Below, piece by piece: positions 1-6,685 of a DNA stretch of 8,850 nucleotides. The translations under genes and the position numbers were made by a program. Position 1 is the stretch's first letter. Each line of letters opens with the position of its first letter. Origin of the DNA: SHZI01 sp032122615 (GTDB lineage Bacteria > Pseudomonadota > Gammaproteobacteria > Steroidobacterales > GCA-2729495); the NCBI GenBank assembly GCA_032122615.1, contig JAQBGF010000172.1, forward strand, positions 1 to 8,850. The letters are read 5' to 3'. The notes below the pieces were generated by a model. The model did no database searches. It saw only the letters and a list, made by a program, of their open reading frames with translations, and had not been told where the DNA came from.

Positions 1-893
1 AGGAACAGGTCATCGACGAACAGGATATGGCGGACGCCGTACCTGGACTGAAGGTGCTGGATCATCTCGAAGACGCGCTCGGGGCTGTAGGCGCGGACCT
101 GTGCGCCGAACGTCGAGGTGTCGCAGAACTTGCAGTGGAACGGGCAGCCACGGGACGCCGCGATCGTTGCCACCGGCAGTCGTGGAAAATCGTATACGGC
201 CGCGGGATAGGCATCGGGGAAGTTCGGCAAAAGATCCCAGGCCGGCATCGGCAGGTGATCCAGATCGCGGGCGATCGGGAGCGTGGCGTTGCTGCGGACC
301 TCGTTACCCTCCAGGTAGACGGCGCCCGGCACGGAACCGAGTCCGCGGTGCTCCTGCAGTGATTCGAGCAACCGTACCAACGCCTCCTCGCCTTCGCCAA
401 CGATGGCCACGTCAAATTCATGGAAGCGCGCCATCGTCTCCTTACCCATCGACGAAATGTGCGGGCCACCAACGATAATGGTGGTGGCAGGCAGAAGCGC
501 CTTGATTTTCCTGGAGATCTCGGCGGCGCTCCAGACGCCTACTGTGAACAGCGTGATCCCGACGTACTCGGGCCGGGCGGCGACCACGCGGGCAACGACA
601 TCGTCGATCGACAGGTTATGAATGTCGCTCTCGATGATCGACGGTTCGTAGTTGTAAAGGCGCACCTCGGCGGCCAGGTGCAGCAGGCCGAGCGACGGCG
701 CCTGATTGGTCACATTCTTGACGAATTCGTAGCCGGGTGCGATCCGGTCGTAGGGCGGCGTGATGAAGACAATGCGCGCCTTTGGTCGTTCCAGGCTGGT
801 TGCCGGCCGATCAGGTTGCAGCGCCGGTTGCAGCGCCGGTTGCGGCCTAACCCCGGTCCGTTCGTCCGCCAAGATGATCGTTTCGGTGTCCAC
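1..893 (-). CDS. B12-binding-domain radical SAM protein (N-terminal part; C-terminus beyond the window)
   Basis: Reading the minus strand gives an open frame running off the left edge. An N-terminal cobalamin-binding-type (Rossmann-like) domain is suggested by ARIVFITPPYD, APSLGLLHLAA, EYVGITLFTVGVW, TTIIVGGPHIS and VAIVGEGEEALVRLLE. It is followed by the radical SAM cluster motif RGCPFHCKFCDT (C-x3-C-x2-C; cysteine codons at 146-144, 134-132 and 125-123) and the strand HILFVDDLF at the edge. The cluster would bind a 4Fe-4S centre that cleaves S-adenosylmethionine. Class B members of this family methylate or rearrange varied substrates; the substrate here cannot be told. The B12 domain has no obvious D-x-H-x-x-G motif, as is common in this class. 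The start is uncertain: no in-frame ATG precedes the B12 domain, so I chose GTG at 893 (TTG at 896 or 899 equally possible), and the frame stays open further upstream. A proline/alanine/leucine/glutamine linker separates the first residues from the B12 domain. Family is fairly sure, start is not. Confidence 0.85.
   Translation of the reverse strand, partial: MDTETIILADERTGVRPQPALQPALQPDRPATSLERPKARIVFITPPYDRIAPGYEFVKNVTNQAPSLGLLHLAAEVRLYNYEPSIIESDIHNLSIDDVVARVVAARPEYVGITLFTVGVWSAAEISRKIKALLPATTIIVGGPHISSMGKETMARFHEFDVAIVGEGEEALVRLLESLQEHRGLGSVPGAVYLEGNEVRSNATLPIARDLDHLPMPAWDLLPNFPDAYPAAVYDFPRLPVATIAASRGCPFHCKFCDTSTFGAQVRAYSPERVFEMIQHLQSRYGVRHILFVDDLF
814..847. repeat. 12-bp tandem repeat inside the radical SAM gene
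   Basis: The unit GGTTGCAGCGCC occurs at 814-825 and 826-837, followed by a partial third copy at 838-847. On the minus strand it encodes a PALQPALQP linker between the short N-terminal segment and the B12-binding domain. The unit length is a multiple of three, so copy-number change would lengthen or shorten the linker without shifting frame. Confidence 0.8.
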
Positions 894-934
894 CAACAAC
901 GCCCCCAAATGGCCCCACGGTCCGGCAACGTAGC

Positions 935-940
935 GCCAAC
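935..940 (-). promoter_or_regulatory. Possible -10 box for the radical SAM gene
   Basis: The minus strand reads TATAGT about 42 bases upstream of the proposed GTG start at 893. No convincing -35 hexamer lies 16-18 bases further upstream. It is a weak candidate, but it fits a start near 893 better than one far upstream. Confidence 0.25.
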
Positions 941-999
941 TATACCGAGGATTGCCCGGCTGGTAGATACGGAAGCGGGCAGGCTTCAGTGCTGTTTCA

Positions 1000-1047
1000 G
1001 GAGCGCTGTCGGGCGCGATCGGCAGCCATCGCGCCCGACAGTGCTCC
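1000..1047. repeat. Diverged REP-like inverted repeat between divergent genes
   Basis: Two 20-bp arms (1000-1019 and 1028-1047) are inverted with a single mismatch, separated by an 8-base spacer. Each arm has the layout GGAGCGC-6 bases-GCGCGAT (one arm with GGAGCAC), matching the GGAGCGC...GGCGCGA layout of the two clear REP units at 3339 and 6664, but the inner palindrome has drifted and the GTAG head is missing. It sits in the 185-base region between the radical SAM gene and hemX, which otherwise shows only short leader sequence. It could form a strong stem in DNA or RNA. The relation to the REP family is inference. Confidence 0.65.
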
Positions 1048-1078
1048 CGTCGGCCTAATTCACTGGCAAAATGGCGGC

Positions 1079-2128
1079 ATGGCCACACCCAGCCTCCCGA
1101 CCACCACCGCCCTCGTCGCCCTCGGCGTGTCTCTCGCTGTTGCCGGCTACGTTTGGATAGAACAGCGCTCCGGAATCGGGCAGCGCGTGATTGAGCTGCG
1201 CGACGACGCGAACGTCAGGGGCTCGGAGATGGCAGCCCTGAAGGCCCGCCTGGATGAAGTTTCCACGGGTCGCCGCTTGCTGGACGACGACATGGACCGG
1301 CTGCGCGAGCGCGTGGCCCTCGAAACGGAGTCCCTGGGCGAACTGCCCGAGCGGCTCGAGCAACTTGAGCATTCCATGCAGCGCTTCGTCGGCGTTGGCG
1401 ACAAGGTACGCTCGGCGTGGCTGCTCTCGGAAACCGAGCACTACATGCGTATTGCCAATGCCCAGCTTGGGCTCGCCGGCGACGTGGACGTGGCGCAGAC
1501 CGCACTCAGCCTGGCCGACGAGTCGTTGCGCGAACTGAACGAGCCCCGCATGACGCCGGTGCGGCGGCTACTCGCCGACGAGCTCAACGCCCTGAAAGCC
1601 GTCCCACGCCCCGACACCGAGGGTATCGTGCTCAGTCTCGGCAGCCTCGCCGACAGCCTGCACCTGCTGCCGCTGAAGGTCGCCGTGCCGGCCGGCTTCC
1701 GGGCCACGCCGTCGCGTCCGGCGGAACCGCTCACTGGCTTTGCCAGGGCGCTGGCCGCCAGCCGTGCTGCCATTGCCAGCCTCATCAGCGTCAGGCGCGT
1801 GGACGATCCGGTCTCGCCGCTGCTGCCGGAGGCAGAGCAGAACGTGCTGATCCGGAGTCTGGATCTGGAGTTGCAGCTCGCCCGACTCGCGATCATGCGC
1901 GGCGACGCCGGCATGTACCGACGGTCGGTCATGGCAGCCGGCGAACGGCTGCAGGAACACTTCGACGTGACGTCGCCTGACGTGCAGGGGGCCGTCGAGA
2001 CGCTGGCAACACTGGCTTCCGCGCAGTTGCCGGAGGCGCTTCCGGACATCTCGGGCTCACTGACGGCACTGCTCCGGATCACCGCCACAGACGGGCCGGT
2101 GAACGCGGCGACGAAGGGCAGCCGATGA
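1079..2128 (+). CDS. hemX: HemX-like membrane-anchored protein
   Basis: This 349-residue protein has a short cytoplasmic tail, one membrane segment at about residues 10-27 (ALVALGVSLAVAGYVWI), then a charged helical, probably coiled-coil stretch at about 29-105 rich in Leu, Glu and Arg. The family signature follows at about 115-155 (LSETEHYMRIANAQLGLAGD...). E. coli HemX is somewhat longer (about 390 residues) with the same layout. It is often labelled uroporphyrinogen-III C-methyltransferase, but I see no SAM-methyltransferase motif, so that name should not be taken as function. Its role in tetrapyrrole synthesis is inferred from its constant neighbours. I chose the ATG at 1079 because the membrane segment then begins about ten residues in; an upstream in-frame start at 989 would read through the inverted repeat at 1000-1047. 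No strong ribosome site is visible. The stop overlaps hemY's start (ATGA), so the two are cotranscribed. Unusually, hemC and hemD are not upstream. Confidence 0.85.
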   Translation: MATPSLPTTTALVALGVSLAVAGYVWIEQRSGIGQRVIELRDDANVRGSEMAALKARLDEVSTGRRLLDDDMDRLRERVALETESLGELPERLEQLEHSMQRFVGVGDKVRSAWLLSETEHYMRIANAQLGLAGDVDVAQTALSLADESLRELNEPRMTPVRRLLADELNALKAVPRPDTEGIVLSLGSLADSLHLLPLKVAVPAGFRATPSRPAEPLTGFARALAASRAAIASLISVRRVDDPVSPLLPEAEQNVLIRSLDLELQLARLAIMRGDAGMYRRSVMAAGERLQEHFDVTSPDVQGAVETLATLASAQLPEALPDISGSLTALLRITATDGPVNAATKGSR

Positions 2129-3342
2129 AAGTCGGGCTGGTTATCGTCCTCGCGCTGGTCGTGGGGGCCCTCGCCGCCCACCTGGCGCTGGCGGACAATG
2201 GCTATGTCCTGATCAACTTCCACGGCTACGTATTCGAAACGTCGGTCCCGATCCTGGCGCTCCTTCTCGTGCTTGCTTATCTCGCCATGCGCATCCTGGC
2301 GCTAGTCTGGCGGGCACCCCGCCGACTCGGCGAGGCCTGGGCCCGGGCACGCATCAACTACGCGGGGCGCCAGGCGACCAAGGGCTACATCGCACTGGCC
2401 GAGGGACGGTTCGCCCGCGGCGAACGCCTGCTCACGCGCGGCGCGCGGCGGTCTGAAACGCCGCTGCTCAACTACCTGGCCGCGGCCCGCGCCGCACAGA
2501 TGCAGGGCGATCGCGAACGGCGCGACGGCTGGCTCCGCATGGCCTGCGAGCAGGAGCCCGCAGCCCAGGACGCCGTGCTGCTGACCCAGGCGGAGCTGCA
2601 GCTGGAGGACGGCCAGTACGCCGAAGCTCTGGTCAGCCTGAACTGGGTCCGGGAGCGGCATCCGACGCACGCCCAGGCACTTAAACTGCTGGGCGAGCTG
2701 CACTATCGCCGCAAGGAATGGCAGCCGCTGGCAGACCTGCTGCCGCTGTTGCGGCGGCGGGGCAACGTGCCGGCCGAGATGCTCGACGAGTGGTGCGTGG
2801 ACGCCTGCGGCAACATCATGACGACCACGCCACTCGATCGGGCCGCACTCGACAAGGTCTGGGATGAAATCCCCCGGCATCTCCGCCTTGAGCCGCGACT
2901 CACGCTGACGCGTGCGAAAGCGCTGATCGCCTGCGGCGCGATCGAGGATGCCGAAGTAGAAATCCGGCGCACCCTGAAAGAAAGGTGGAGCGACGCGCTG
3001 ATCGACCTGTACGGCGATCTTGCGGCGGCTGATCCTGCCACGCACTTAAAGCGCATCGAAACGTGGCTCAAGGAGCGCCCCGACGACCCTGCGCTGCTGC
3101 TGGCCGCCGGTCGCGCCAGCGTGCGGCATCACCTGTGGGGCAAGGCCCGAAGCTATCTGGAAACCAGCCTCGCTATCCGTCCAGCACCGGAAACCTATCG
3201 GGCACTGGGGCAGCTCATGGCGCGCGTCGGGGAGTCCCAGTCAGCGTCGAAGGCCTATGAACGCGGACTGGCGATGACTGCAGGACATCCGACAACAACG
3301 GCGGTGGCCGTGTCGAAGCCCGGTCTGCCGGAGCGCCTGTAG
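2125..3342 (+). CDS. hemY: HemY, TPR-containing inner-membrane protein
   Basis: This 405-residue protein matches the HemY family in length and layout. Two N-terminal membrane segments lie at about residues 3-22 and 40-57, joined by the family-typical loop DNGYVLINFHGYVFETS. Tetratricopeptide-type helical repeats fill the rest (for example YIALAEGRFARGERLLTRGA, LLTQAELQLEDGQYAEAL, LGQLMARVGESQSASKAYERGL). The protein is thought to act with HemX at the membrane in late tetrapyrrole synthesis; it is unrelated to the Bacillus protoporphyrinogen oxidase also called HemY. A good ribosome site, GAAGGG at 2113-2118, lies 6 bases before the ATG inside the end of hemX, and the ATGA overlap implies translational coupling. 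The stop codon TAG (3340-3342) lies within the GTAG head of a REP unit, and the last codons (GAG CGC CTG) look like part of a duplicated REP segment. Confidence 0.92.
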   Translation: MKVGLVIVLALVVGALAAHLALADNGYVLINFHGYVFETSVPILALLLVLAYLAMRILALVWRAPRRLGEAWARARINYAGRQATKGYIALAEGRFARGERLLTRGARRSETPLLNYLAAARAAQMQGDRERRDGWLRMACEQEPAAQDAVLLTQAELQLEDGQYAEALVSLNWVRERHPTHAQALKLLGELHYRRKEWQPLADLLPLLRRRGNVPAEMLDEWCVDACGNIMTTTPLDRAALDKVWDEIPRHLRLEPRLTLTRAKALIACGAIEDAEVEIRRTLKERWSDALIDLYGDLAAADPATHLKRIETWLKERPDDPALLLAAGRASVRHHLWGKARSYLETSLAIRPAPETYRALGQLMARVGESQSASKAYERGLAMTAGHPTTTAVAVSKPGLPERL

Positions 3343-3350
3343 GAGCGCCT
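3330..3350 (+). repeat. Short direct duplication at the hemY/REP junction
   Basis: GGAGCGCCT occurs at 3330-3338 and again at 3342-3350, separated by GTA. The second copy is the start of the REP unit; the first lies in the last codons of hemY. This may be a trace of REP insertion or slippage, or chance. Confidence 0.6.
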
Positions 3351-3392
3351 TCAGGCGCGACAAACATTGATCGCGCCTGAAGGCGCTCCTAC
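3339..3392. repeat. Paired inverted REP units (BIME-like) between hemY and parA
   Basis: The 22-base unit beginning GTAGGAGCGCCTTCAGGCGC occupies 3339-3360. Its exact reverse complement occupies 3371-3392, with a 10-base spacer. Each unit contains its own short palindrome (GCGCCTTCAGGCGC), so the pair can fold as two small hairpins or one long cruciform. GTAG-headed units of this type are known as REP elements in Xanthomonadaceae and related groups and are mobilised by RAYT transposases; none is encoded here. The pair lies between convergent genes and could end transcription from both sides, although there is no T-tract. Confidence 0.92.
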
Positions 3393-3397
3393 TCAGA

Positions 3398-4045
3398 TCA
3401 CGCCGCGAGGGGCTGGCTGCGCTTGCTGTTCAGCCAGCTCACCAGGGGCTTCCACTGGTCCCAGTCGGGCCACGCCAGGTATTCAGGCAATTCGTGAATG
3501 CCGAGACCGCGTGTGTAGGCGCGCACGTAATTCTGCGCCTCCCGCAGCCGCGTGACGTAGGGCATCCGCAGCGCCGTCAGGTATTCGTCCAGTTCCTGTG
3601 AGATGAGCGTGTAGTCCCGCACACGGTTGCCGACAACTGCCAGCCTTACTTCCTTGCGCTCCACCTTGCCCACTTCCCGCAGTTCATTGATGAACCTGGT
3701 GGAAGCTGAGATATCGATCGTGGAGGGCAACACCGGGACGACGACTGTCTCCGCGTGACGCACCAGCGAGGCGAGGTCTGCGCCGTGGCAACCGGCCGGC
3801 GCATCGATGATCACAAGATCGGAGTTGCGGGGCACCGGGCGGAACCCCTTCTCGAATCCGGCAACACCGGTAATTTTCGGCTTGTCTGCCGGCCGGCGGC
3901 CGAGCCATTCGAGGCTTGAGGCCTGGCGATCGCAGTCGACCAGCGTGACCTTCTCGTCGCGACCGGCGTAGTAGGCGGCGAGACTCGTGGCAATAGTGCT
4001 CTTGCCACTGCCACCCTTGGAATTTAAGACCATGATGTGACGCAT
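3398..4045 (-). CDS. Orphan ParA/MinD-type ATPase
   Basis: This 215-residue protein is a compact ParA-family P-loop ATPase. The deviant Walker A motif KGGSGKST (residues 10-17) has both the signature lysine K10 and K15. The A' motif LVDCDRQAS (35-43) and the Walker B motif LVIIDAPAG (77-85, D81) follow. Such ATPases dimerise on ATP and bind DNA or membrane to position cargo such as chromosomes, plasmids, flagella, carboxysomes or chemoreceptors. There is no N-terminal DNA-binding domain and no ParB-like partner next to it, so its cargo is unknown. Its C-terminus is rich in aromatic residues (AWPDWDQWKPLVSW). I chose the ATG at 4045 because it begins the first beta strand (MRHIMVLNSKGG) and has AAGGG (4060-4056) 10 bases upstream; the longer open frame to 4189 runs into the dapF promoter region. 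It converges on hemY and diverges from dapF. Size and orphan state fit the short ParA/McdA-like group. Confidence 0.9.
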   Translation of the reverse strand: MRHIMVLNSKGGSGKSTIATSLAAYYAGRDEKVTLVDCDRQASSLEWLGRRPADKPKITGVAGFEKGFRPVPRNSDLVIIDAPAGCHGADLASLVRHAETVVVPVLPSTIDISASTRFINELREVGKVERKEVRLAVVGNRVRDYTLISQELDEYLTALRMPYVTRLREAQNYVRAYTRGLGIHELPEYLAWPDWDQWKPLVSWLNSKRSQPLAA

Positions 4046-4094
4046 TAATCGGCTACCCTTGATTTTCTTCGGATTTACGCACCGCCTTTTGCGA

Positions 4095-4105
4095 TGTGCG
4101 GCACA
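4095..4105. promoter_or_regulatory. Small palindrome in the parA-dapF divergent region
   Basis: TGTGC-G-GCACA is a perfect 5-bp inverted repeat around one central base, about 45 bases upstream of the dapF -10 box and about 50 bases upstream of the parA start. It could be an operator, but palindromes this short also arise by chance. Confidence 0.25.
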
Positions 4106-4150
4106 CCTTAGCGGCCGATTTAAGAAAAGTCCACGCACGGATATGCCCGC

Positions 4151-4156
4151 TATAAT
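4151..4156 (+). promoter_or_regulatory. -10 box of the dapF promoter
   Basis: A perfect TATAAT lies 46 bases upstream of the dapF ATG, placing transcription start near 4163. No good -35 hexamer is visible at 16-18 bases spacing (the sequence there reads about AGTCCA). The site supports the ATG at 4203 because the in-frame ATG at 4143 would lie upstream of the transcript. Confidence 0.5.
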
Positions 4157-4202
4157 TCCCGGCCGCCTTGCGCACGGATGCCTGCTCAATCAGCCCTCAA
4201 CC

Positions 4203-5021
4203 ATGCACGTACCGTTCACAAAAATGCACGGCCTCGGCAACGACTTCGTGCTGATCCGTGGTGATGGGCTGGCGCTGCCATCGCCCGATCGCATTCGTAC
4301 ACTTGCTGACCGCCGCCACGGCATCGGCTTCGACCAGTTGTTGTGGCTTGAGGCCGCGCAGCGCGCCGGTGACGACATTCACTACCGGATTTTCAACACC
4401 GACGGTAGCGAGGCTGAACAGTGTGGCAACGGCGCGCGGTGCATCGCGCGACTGGTCGCCAAACCGGGGCAGCAGGAAGTCAAGCTCGGTCACCGCACCG
4501 GTTCGGTTCATGCCCGGCTGTCGAGCGATGGCACTGTCAGTGTTGAGATGGCCGTGCCGGAATTTGCTCCCCAGCTCGTCCCGTTCCGTGCCGGGCAGCA
4601 AGCGCCGCGGTATGCGATCACGGCTGGTGCAGACACCGTCGACATCGGCGTGGTCTCCATGGGCAACCCACACGCCGTGGTCTCGGTTAGTGACGTGGAT
4701 TTGGCGCCGGTAAATCACTTAGGCCCACTGCTCGAGCGGCATGAGCGCTTTCCGAACCGTGCTAACATCGGTTTCATGCAGGTCGTCGCACGAAACCGCA
4801 TTCGTCTGCGGGTTTTCGAGCGCGGCGTGGGCGAAACGGCAGCCTGCGGTACGGGCGCCTGTGCGGCAGTAGTCATCGGACGCCTGTGGAGCCTGCTGGA
4901 CCCGCAGGTCACAGTCGAATTACCCGGCGGTGACCTTCAGATCCGGTGGGAAGGCGCGGGTCTCCCGGTGTGGATGACCGGTGAAGCAGTTACCGCATTC
5001 GAGGGATCGGTTCAGATATGA
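4203..5021 (+). CDS. dapF: Diaminopimelate epimerase
   Basis: This 272-residue protein interconverts LL- and meso-diaminopimelate, the last step before lysine and the source of the peptidoglycan crosslinking residue, in the cytosol without a cofactor. The N-terminus FTKMHGLGNDFV is the family hallmark. Both catalytic cysteines are present: C74 in NTDGSEAEQCGNGARC and C215 in ERGVGETAACGTGACA. GNPHAVV and the two-fold repeated fold are also intact. The start at 4203 matches family N-termini; in-frame starts further upstream add unrelated residues and precede the -10 box. No clear Shine-Dalgarno sequence lies before it. It begins a dapF-DUF484-xerC operon: its stop overlaps the next gene's start (ATGA at 5018-5021). 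Confidence 0.97.
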   Translation: MHVPFTKMHGLGNDFVLIRGDGLALPSPDRIRTLADRRHGIGFDQLLWLEAAQRAGDDIHYRIFNTDGSEAEQCGNGARCIARLVAKPGQQEVKLGHRTGSVHARLSSDGTVSVEMAVPEFAPQLVPFRAGQQAPRYAITAGADTVDIGVVSMGNPHAVVSVSDVDLAPVNHLGPLLERHERFPNRANIGFMQVVARNRIRLRVFERGVGETAACGTGACAAVVIGRLWSLLDPQVTVELPGGDLQIRWEGAGLPVWMTGEAVTAFEGSVQI

Positions 5022-5734
5022 GCACGCTGAAACAGCAGCACGTTACAGACACCGGGCTCACTGAAGATGCCATCGCCGCGTATCTCAAGGCCAATCCCGA
5101 ATTCTTCGAGCGCCATGGGAGCCTGTTGACCAACCTTCGGCTGCCCCATGACGCCGGCGGCGCGGCCGTGTCGCTGATCGAGCGACAGGTGCTGGTACTC
5201 CGTCAGAAAAACCTCAAGCTCGAGCGCAAGCTGAAGGACCTGCTCGATGTCGCGCGCAGCAATGACGCGCTGGCCACCCGTATTCACGCCCTCGCCATGC
5301 TGATGCTGGCGGCACCCGACCAGGCTGGCGTTGTGCACGTTCTTGAAGAACAGCTGCGCGTTACCTTCAACGCGGACCAGTCGGTACTGGTGGTGTTCGA
5401 GGATCCCGCTGGCGGCGCCGGCGGCGGACGGTTCCTGCGGGTGGTTGGCCGGGACGACCCCGCCATCGCGTCCTTCGGCACCTTCCTGCAATCGAACGCC
5501 CCGCGGTGCGGCCAGGTGCGCGACGCACAGCGGGATTACCTGTTCGGGGTCGGCAATATTGAGATCGGCTCCGTCGCCCTCGTGCCGCTGGGGAACAAGT
5601 CCGAGCTTGGGTTTCTGGCCATCGGCAGCCGTGATTCCGACCACTTCCACCCGGGCATGAGCATCGATTTCCTTGCCCGGCTTGGCGAACTCGTCAGTTG
5701 CGCACTGCGCACGCGAACTTCAGCTCACACCTAG
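5018..5734 (+). CDS. DUF484 family protein (GAF-like)
   Basis: This 238-residue protein has the DUF484 signature near its N-terminus: AAYLKANPEFFERHGSLL (residues 20-37), then LRLPHDAGGAAVSLIERQV (40-58). A helical, probably coiled segment follows (about 55-80), then a GAF-like domain to about residue 232 that ends GNIEIGSVALVPLGNKSELG, FLAIGSRDSDHF and IDFLARLGELVSCAL. It corresponds to E. coli YigA, which lies between dapF and xerC in the same order. No biochemical function is firmly known; the GAF-like fold suggests ligand sensing or protein contact, which is inference. Its ATG overlaps the dapF stop and it ends 27 bases before xerC, so it sits in the middle of one operon. Confidence 0.92.
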   Translation: MSTLKQQHVTDTGLTEDAIAAYLKANPEFFERHGSLLTNLRLPHDAGGAAVSLIERQVLVLRQKNLKLERKLKDLLDVARSNDALATRIHALAMLMLAAPDQAGVVHVLEEQLRVTFNADQSVLVVFEDPAGGAGGGRFLRVVGRDDPAIASFGTFLQSNAPRCGQVRDAQRDYLFGVGNIEIGSVALVPLGNKSELGFLAIGSRDSDHFHPGMSIDFLARLGELVSCALRTRTSAHT

Positions 5735-5761
5735 CCAGGCATCTGGCAGAGGCCTCCGCGA

Positions 5762-6667
5762 ATGGATGCGCGGCACTGGCAACCCGCCGAACGCTTCCTC
5801 GATCACCTGAAGCTTGAACGGCGCTTGTCCGACAACACGGCGAAAAGCTATCGCCGTGACCTGGTCTGTCTCGCCGAGTTCTGTGACAAGCAGGATATCG
5901 CCGCTTTCACCGACCTCCGTTCCCACCACTTACGGCGCTTCGCGGCTGTCAGCCACGCGGGCGGGTTGTCACCCCGAAGCATCCAGCGGCGATTGTCGGG
6001 CGCCCGGAGTTTCATGAACTACCTGATCCGCGAGGGCGAGCTGAAAAACAATCCGGGGGCCGACGTTTCAGCGCCCCAGGTGCCCCGTTCGCTGCCCAAT
6101 ACTCTCGACGTGGACCAGATGGCCCAGCTGCTCCAGATCGAAGGCAAAGAACCGGCTACCGTCAGGGATCGGGCCATGCTGGAGTTGTTCTATTCATCGG
6201 GCTTGCGCTTGTCCGAACTGGTCGGTCTGGATCTGGGCGCGGTGGACCTGGCCGACGGCACCGTGCGGGTGACCGGCAAGGGCAACAAGACTCGAATTGT
6301 GCCCGTGGGGCGACAGGCCCGGGAGCAAATAAGCCACTGGCTGACGATTCGTGTGCAGCTGGCACGGACTGAAGAGACGGCGCTGTTCGTCGGTCCGCGG
6401 GGCACCCGCATCAGTCCGCGCACGGTGCAGGCCCGGGTACATTACTGGGCATTGCGGGCCGGCGTACCGCAGCGCGTGTACCCACACCTGTTCAGGCACA
6501 GCTTTGCGACCCACCTGCTGGAGTCGAGCAGCGACCTGCGCAGCGTGCAGGAGATGTTGGGCCATGCGGACATCAGCACCACCCAGATCTATACGCACCT
6601 GAATTTCCAGCACCTGGCCCAGGTGTACGACACGGCCCATCCGCGGGCGCGGCTGAAAAAGAAGTAG
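5762..6667 (+). CDS. xerC: Tyrosine recombinase XerC
   Basis: This 301-residue tyrosine recombinase acts with XerD at the chromosomal dif site to resolve chromosome dimers. An N-terminal SAM-like core-binding domain (about residues 6-95; LEFHLKLE-type helix here FLDHLKLERRLSDNTAKSY) precedes the catalytic domain. All catalytic residues are present: R149 (SSGLRLSELVGL), K173 (TGKGNKTR), H242 and R245 (HLFRHSFATHLL), H268 (GHADISTTQIYTH) and nucleophile Y277. Numbering is close to E. coli XerC, and the dapF-DUF484 context favours XerC over XerD. The ATG at 5762 is preceded by AGAGG (5748-5752) at 9 bases. E. coli has the HAD phosphatase gene yigB next; here that place holds a REP unit and a nitroreductase gene. 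The stop codon TAG (6665-6667) is part of the REP head GTAG. Confidence 0.96.
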   Translation: MDARHWQPAERFLDHLKLERRLSDNTAKSYRRDLVCLAEFCDKQDIAAFTDLRSHHLRRFAAVSHAGGLSPRSIQRRLSGARSFMNYLIREGELKNNPGADVSAPQVPRSLPNTLDVDQMAQLLQIEGKEPATVRDRAMLELFYSSGLRLSELVGLDLGAVDLADGTVRVTGKGNKTRIVPVGRQAREQISHWLTIRVQLARTEETALFVGPRGTRISPRTVQARVHYWALRAGVPQRVYPHLFRHSFATHLLESSSDLRSVQEMLGHADISTTQIYTHLNFQHLAQVYDTAHPRARLKKK

Positions 6668-6685
6668 GAGCGCCTTCAGGCGCGA
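6664..6685 (+). repeat. Single REP unit at the xerC stop codon
   Basis: The unit is identical over all 22 bases to the left arm at 3339-3360 (GTAGGAGCGCC...). No inverted partner follows within the next 60 bases. The GTAG head contains the xerC stop. As a lone hairpin it may slow or partly end transcription between xerC and the nitroreductase gene. Confidence 0.9.

Noticed and set aside
989..1078. Longer hemX starting at 989
   Set aside because: The added residues are translated from the inverted repeat at 1000-1047 and would push the membrane segment inward; the ATG at 1079 fits the family better.
1079..2128. Uroporphyrinogen-III C-methyltransferase as the function of the hemX product
   Set aside because: The sequence is a membrane anchor plus helical coil and has no SAM-methyltransferase motif; the label is a common carry-over from hemD/cysG naming.
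1441..2223. Long minus-strand open frame opposite hemX
   Set aside because: Serine/arginine-rich composition typical of the antisense frame of GC-rich coding DNA; the plus strand has clear family signatures.
2302..3045. Long minus-strand open frame opposite hemY
   Set aside because: It lies wholly inside the well-supported hemY gene and shows no domain or ribosome site.
4046..4189. Longer ParA with about 48 extra N-terminal residues
   Set aside because: The extension would run over the dapF promoter and has no similarity to ParA N-termini; the ATG at 4045 has a ribosome site and begins the first beta strand.
4059..4202. Longer dapF with extra N-terminal residues
   Set aside because: The extension lies partly upstream of the -10 box and is unlike DapF N-termini, which begin just before the KMHGLGNDF motif.
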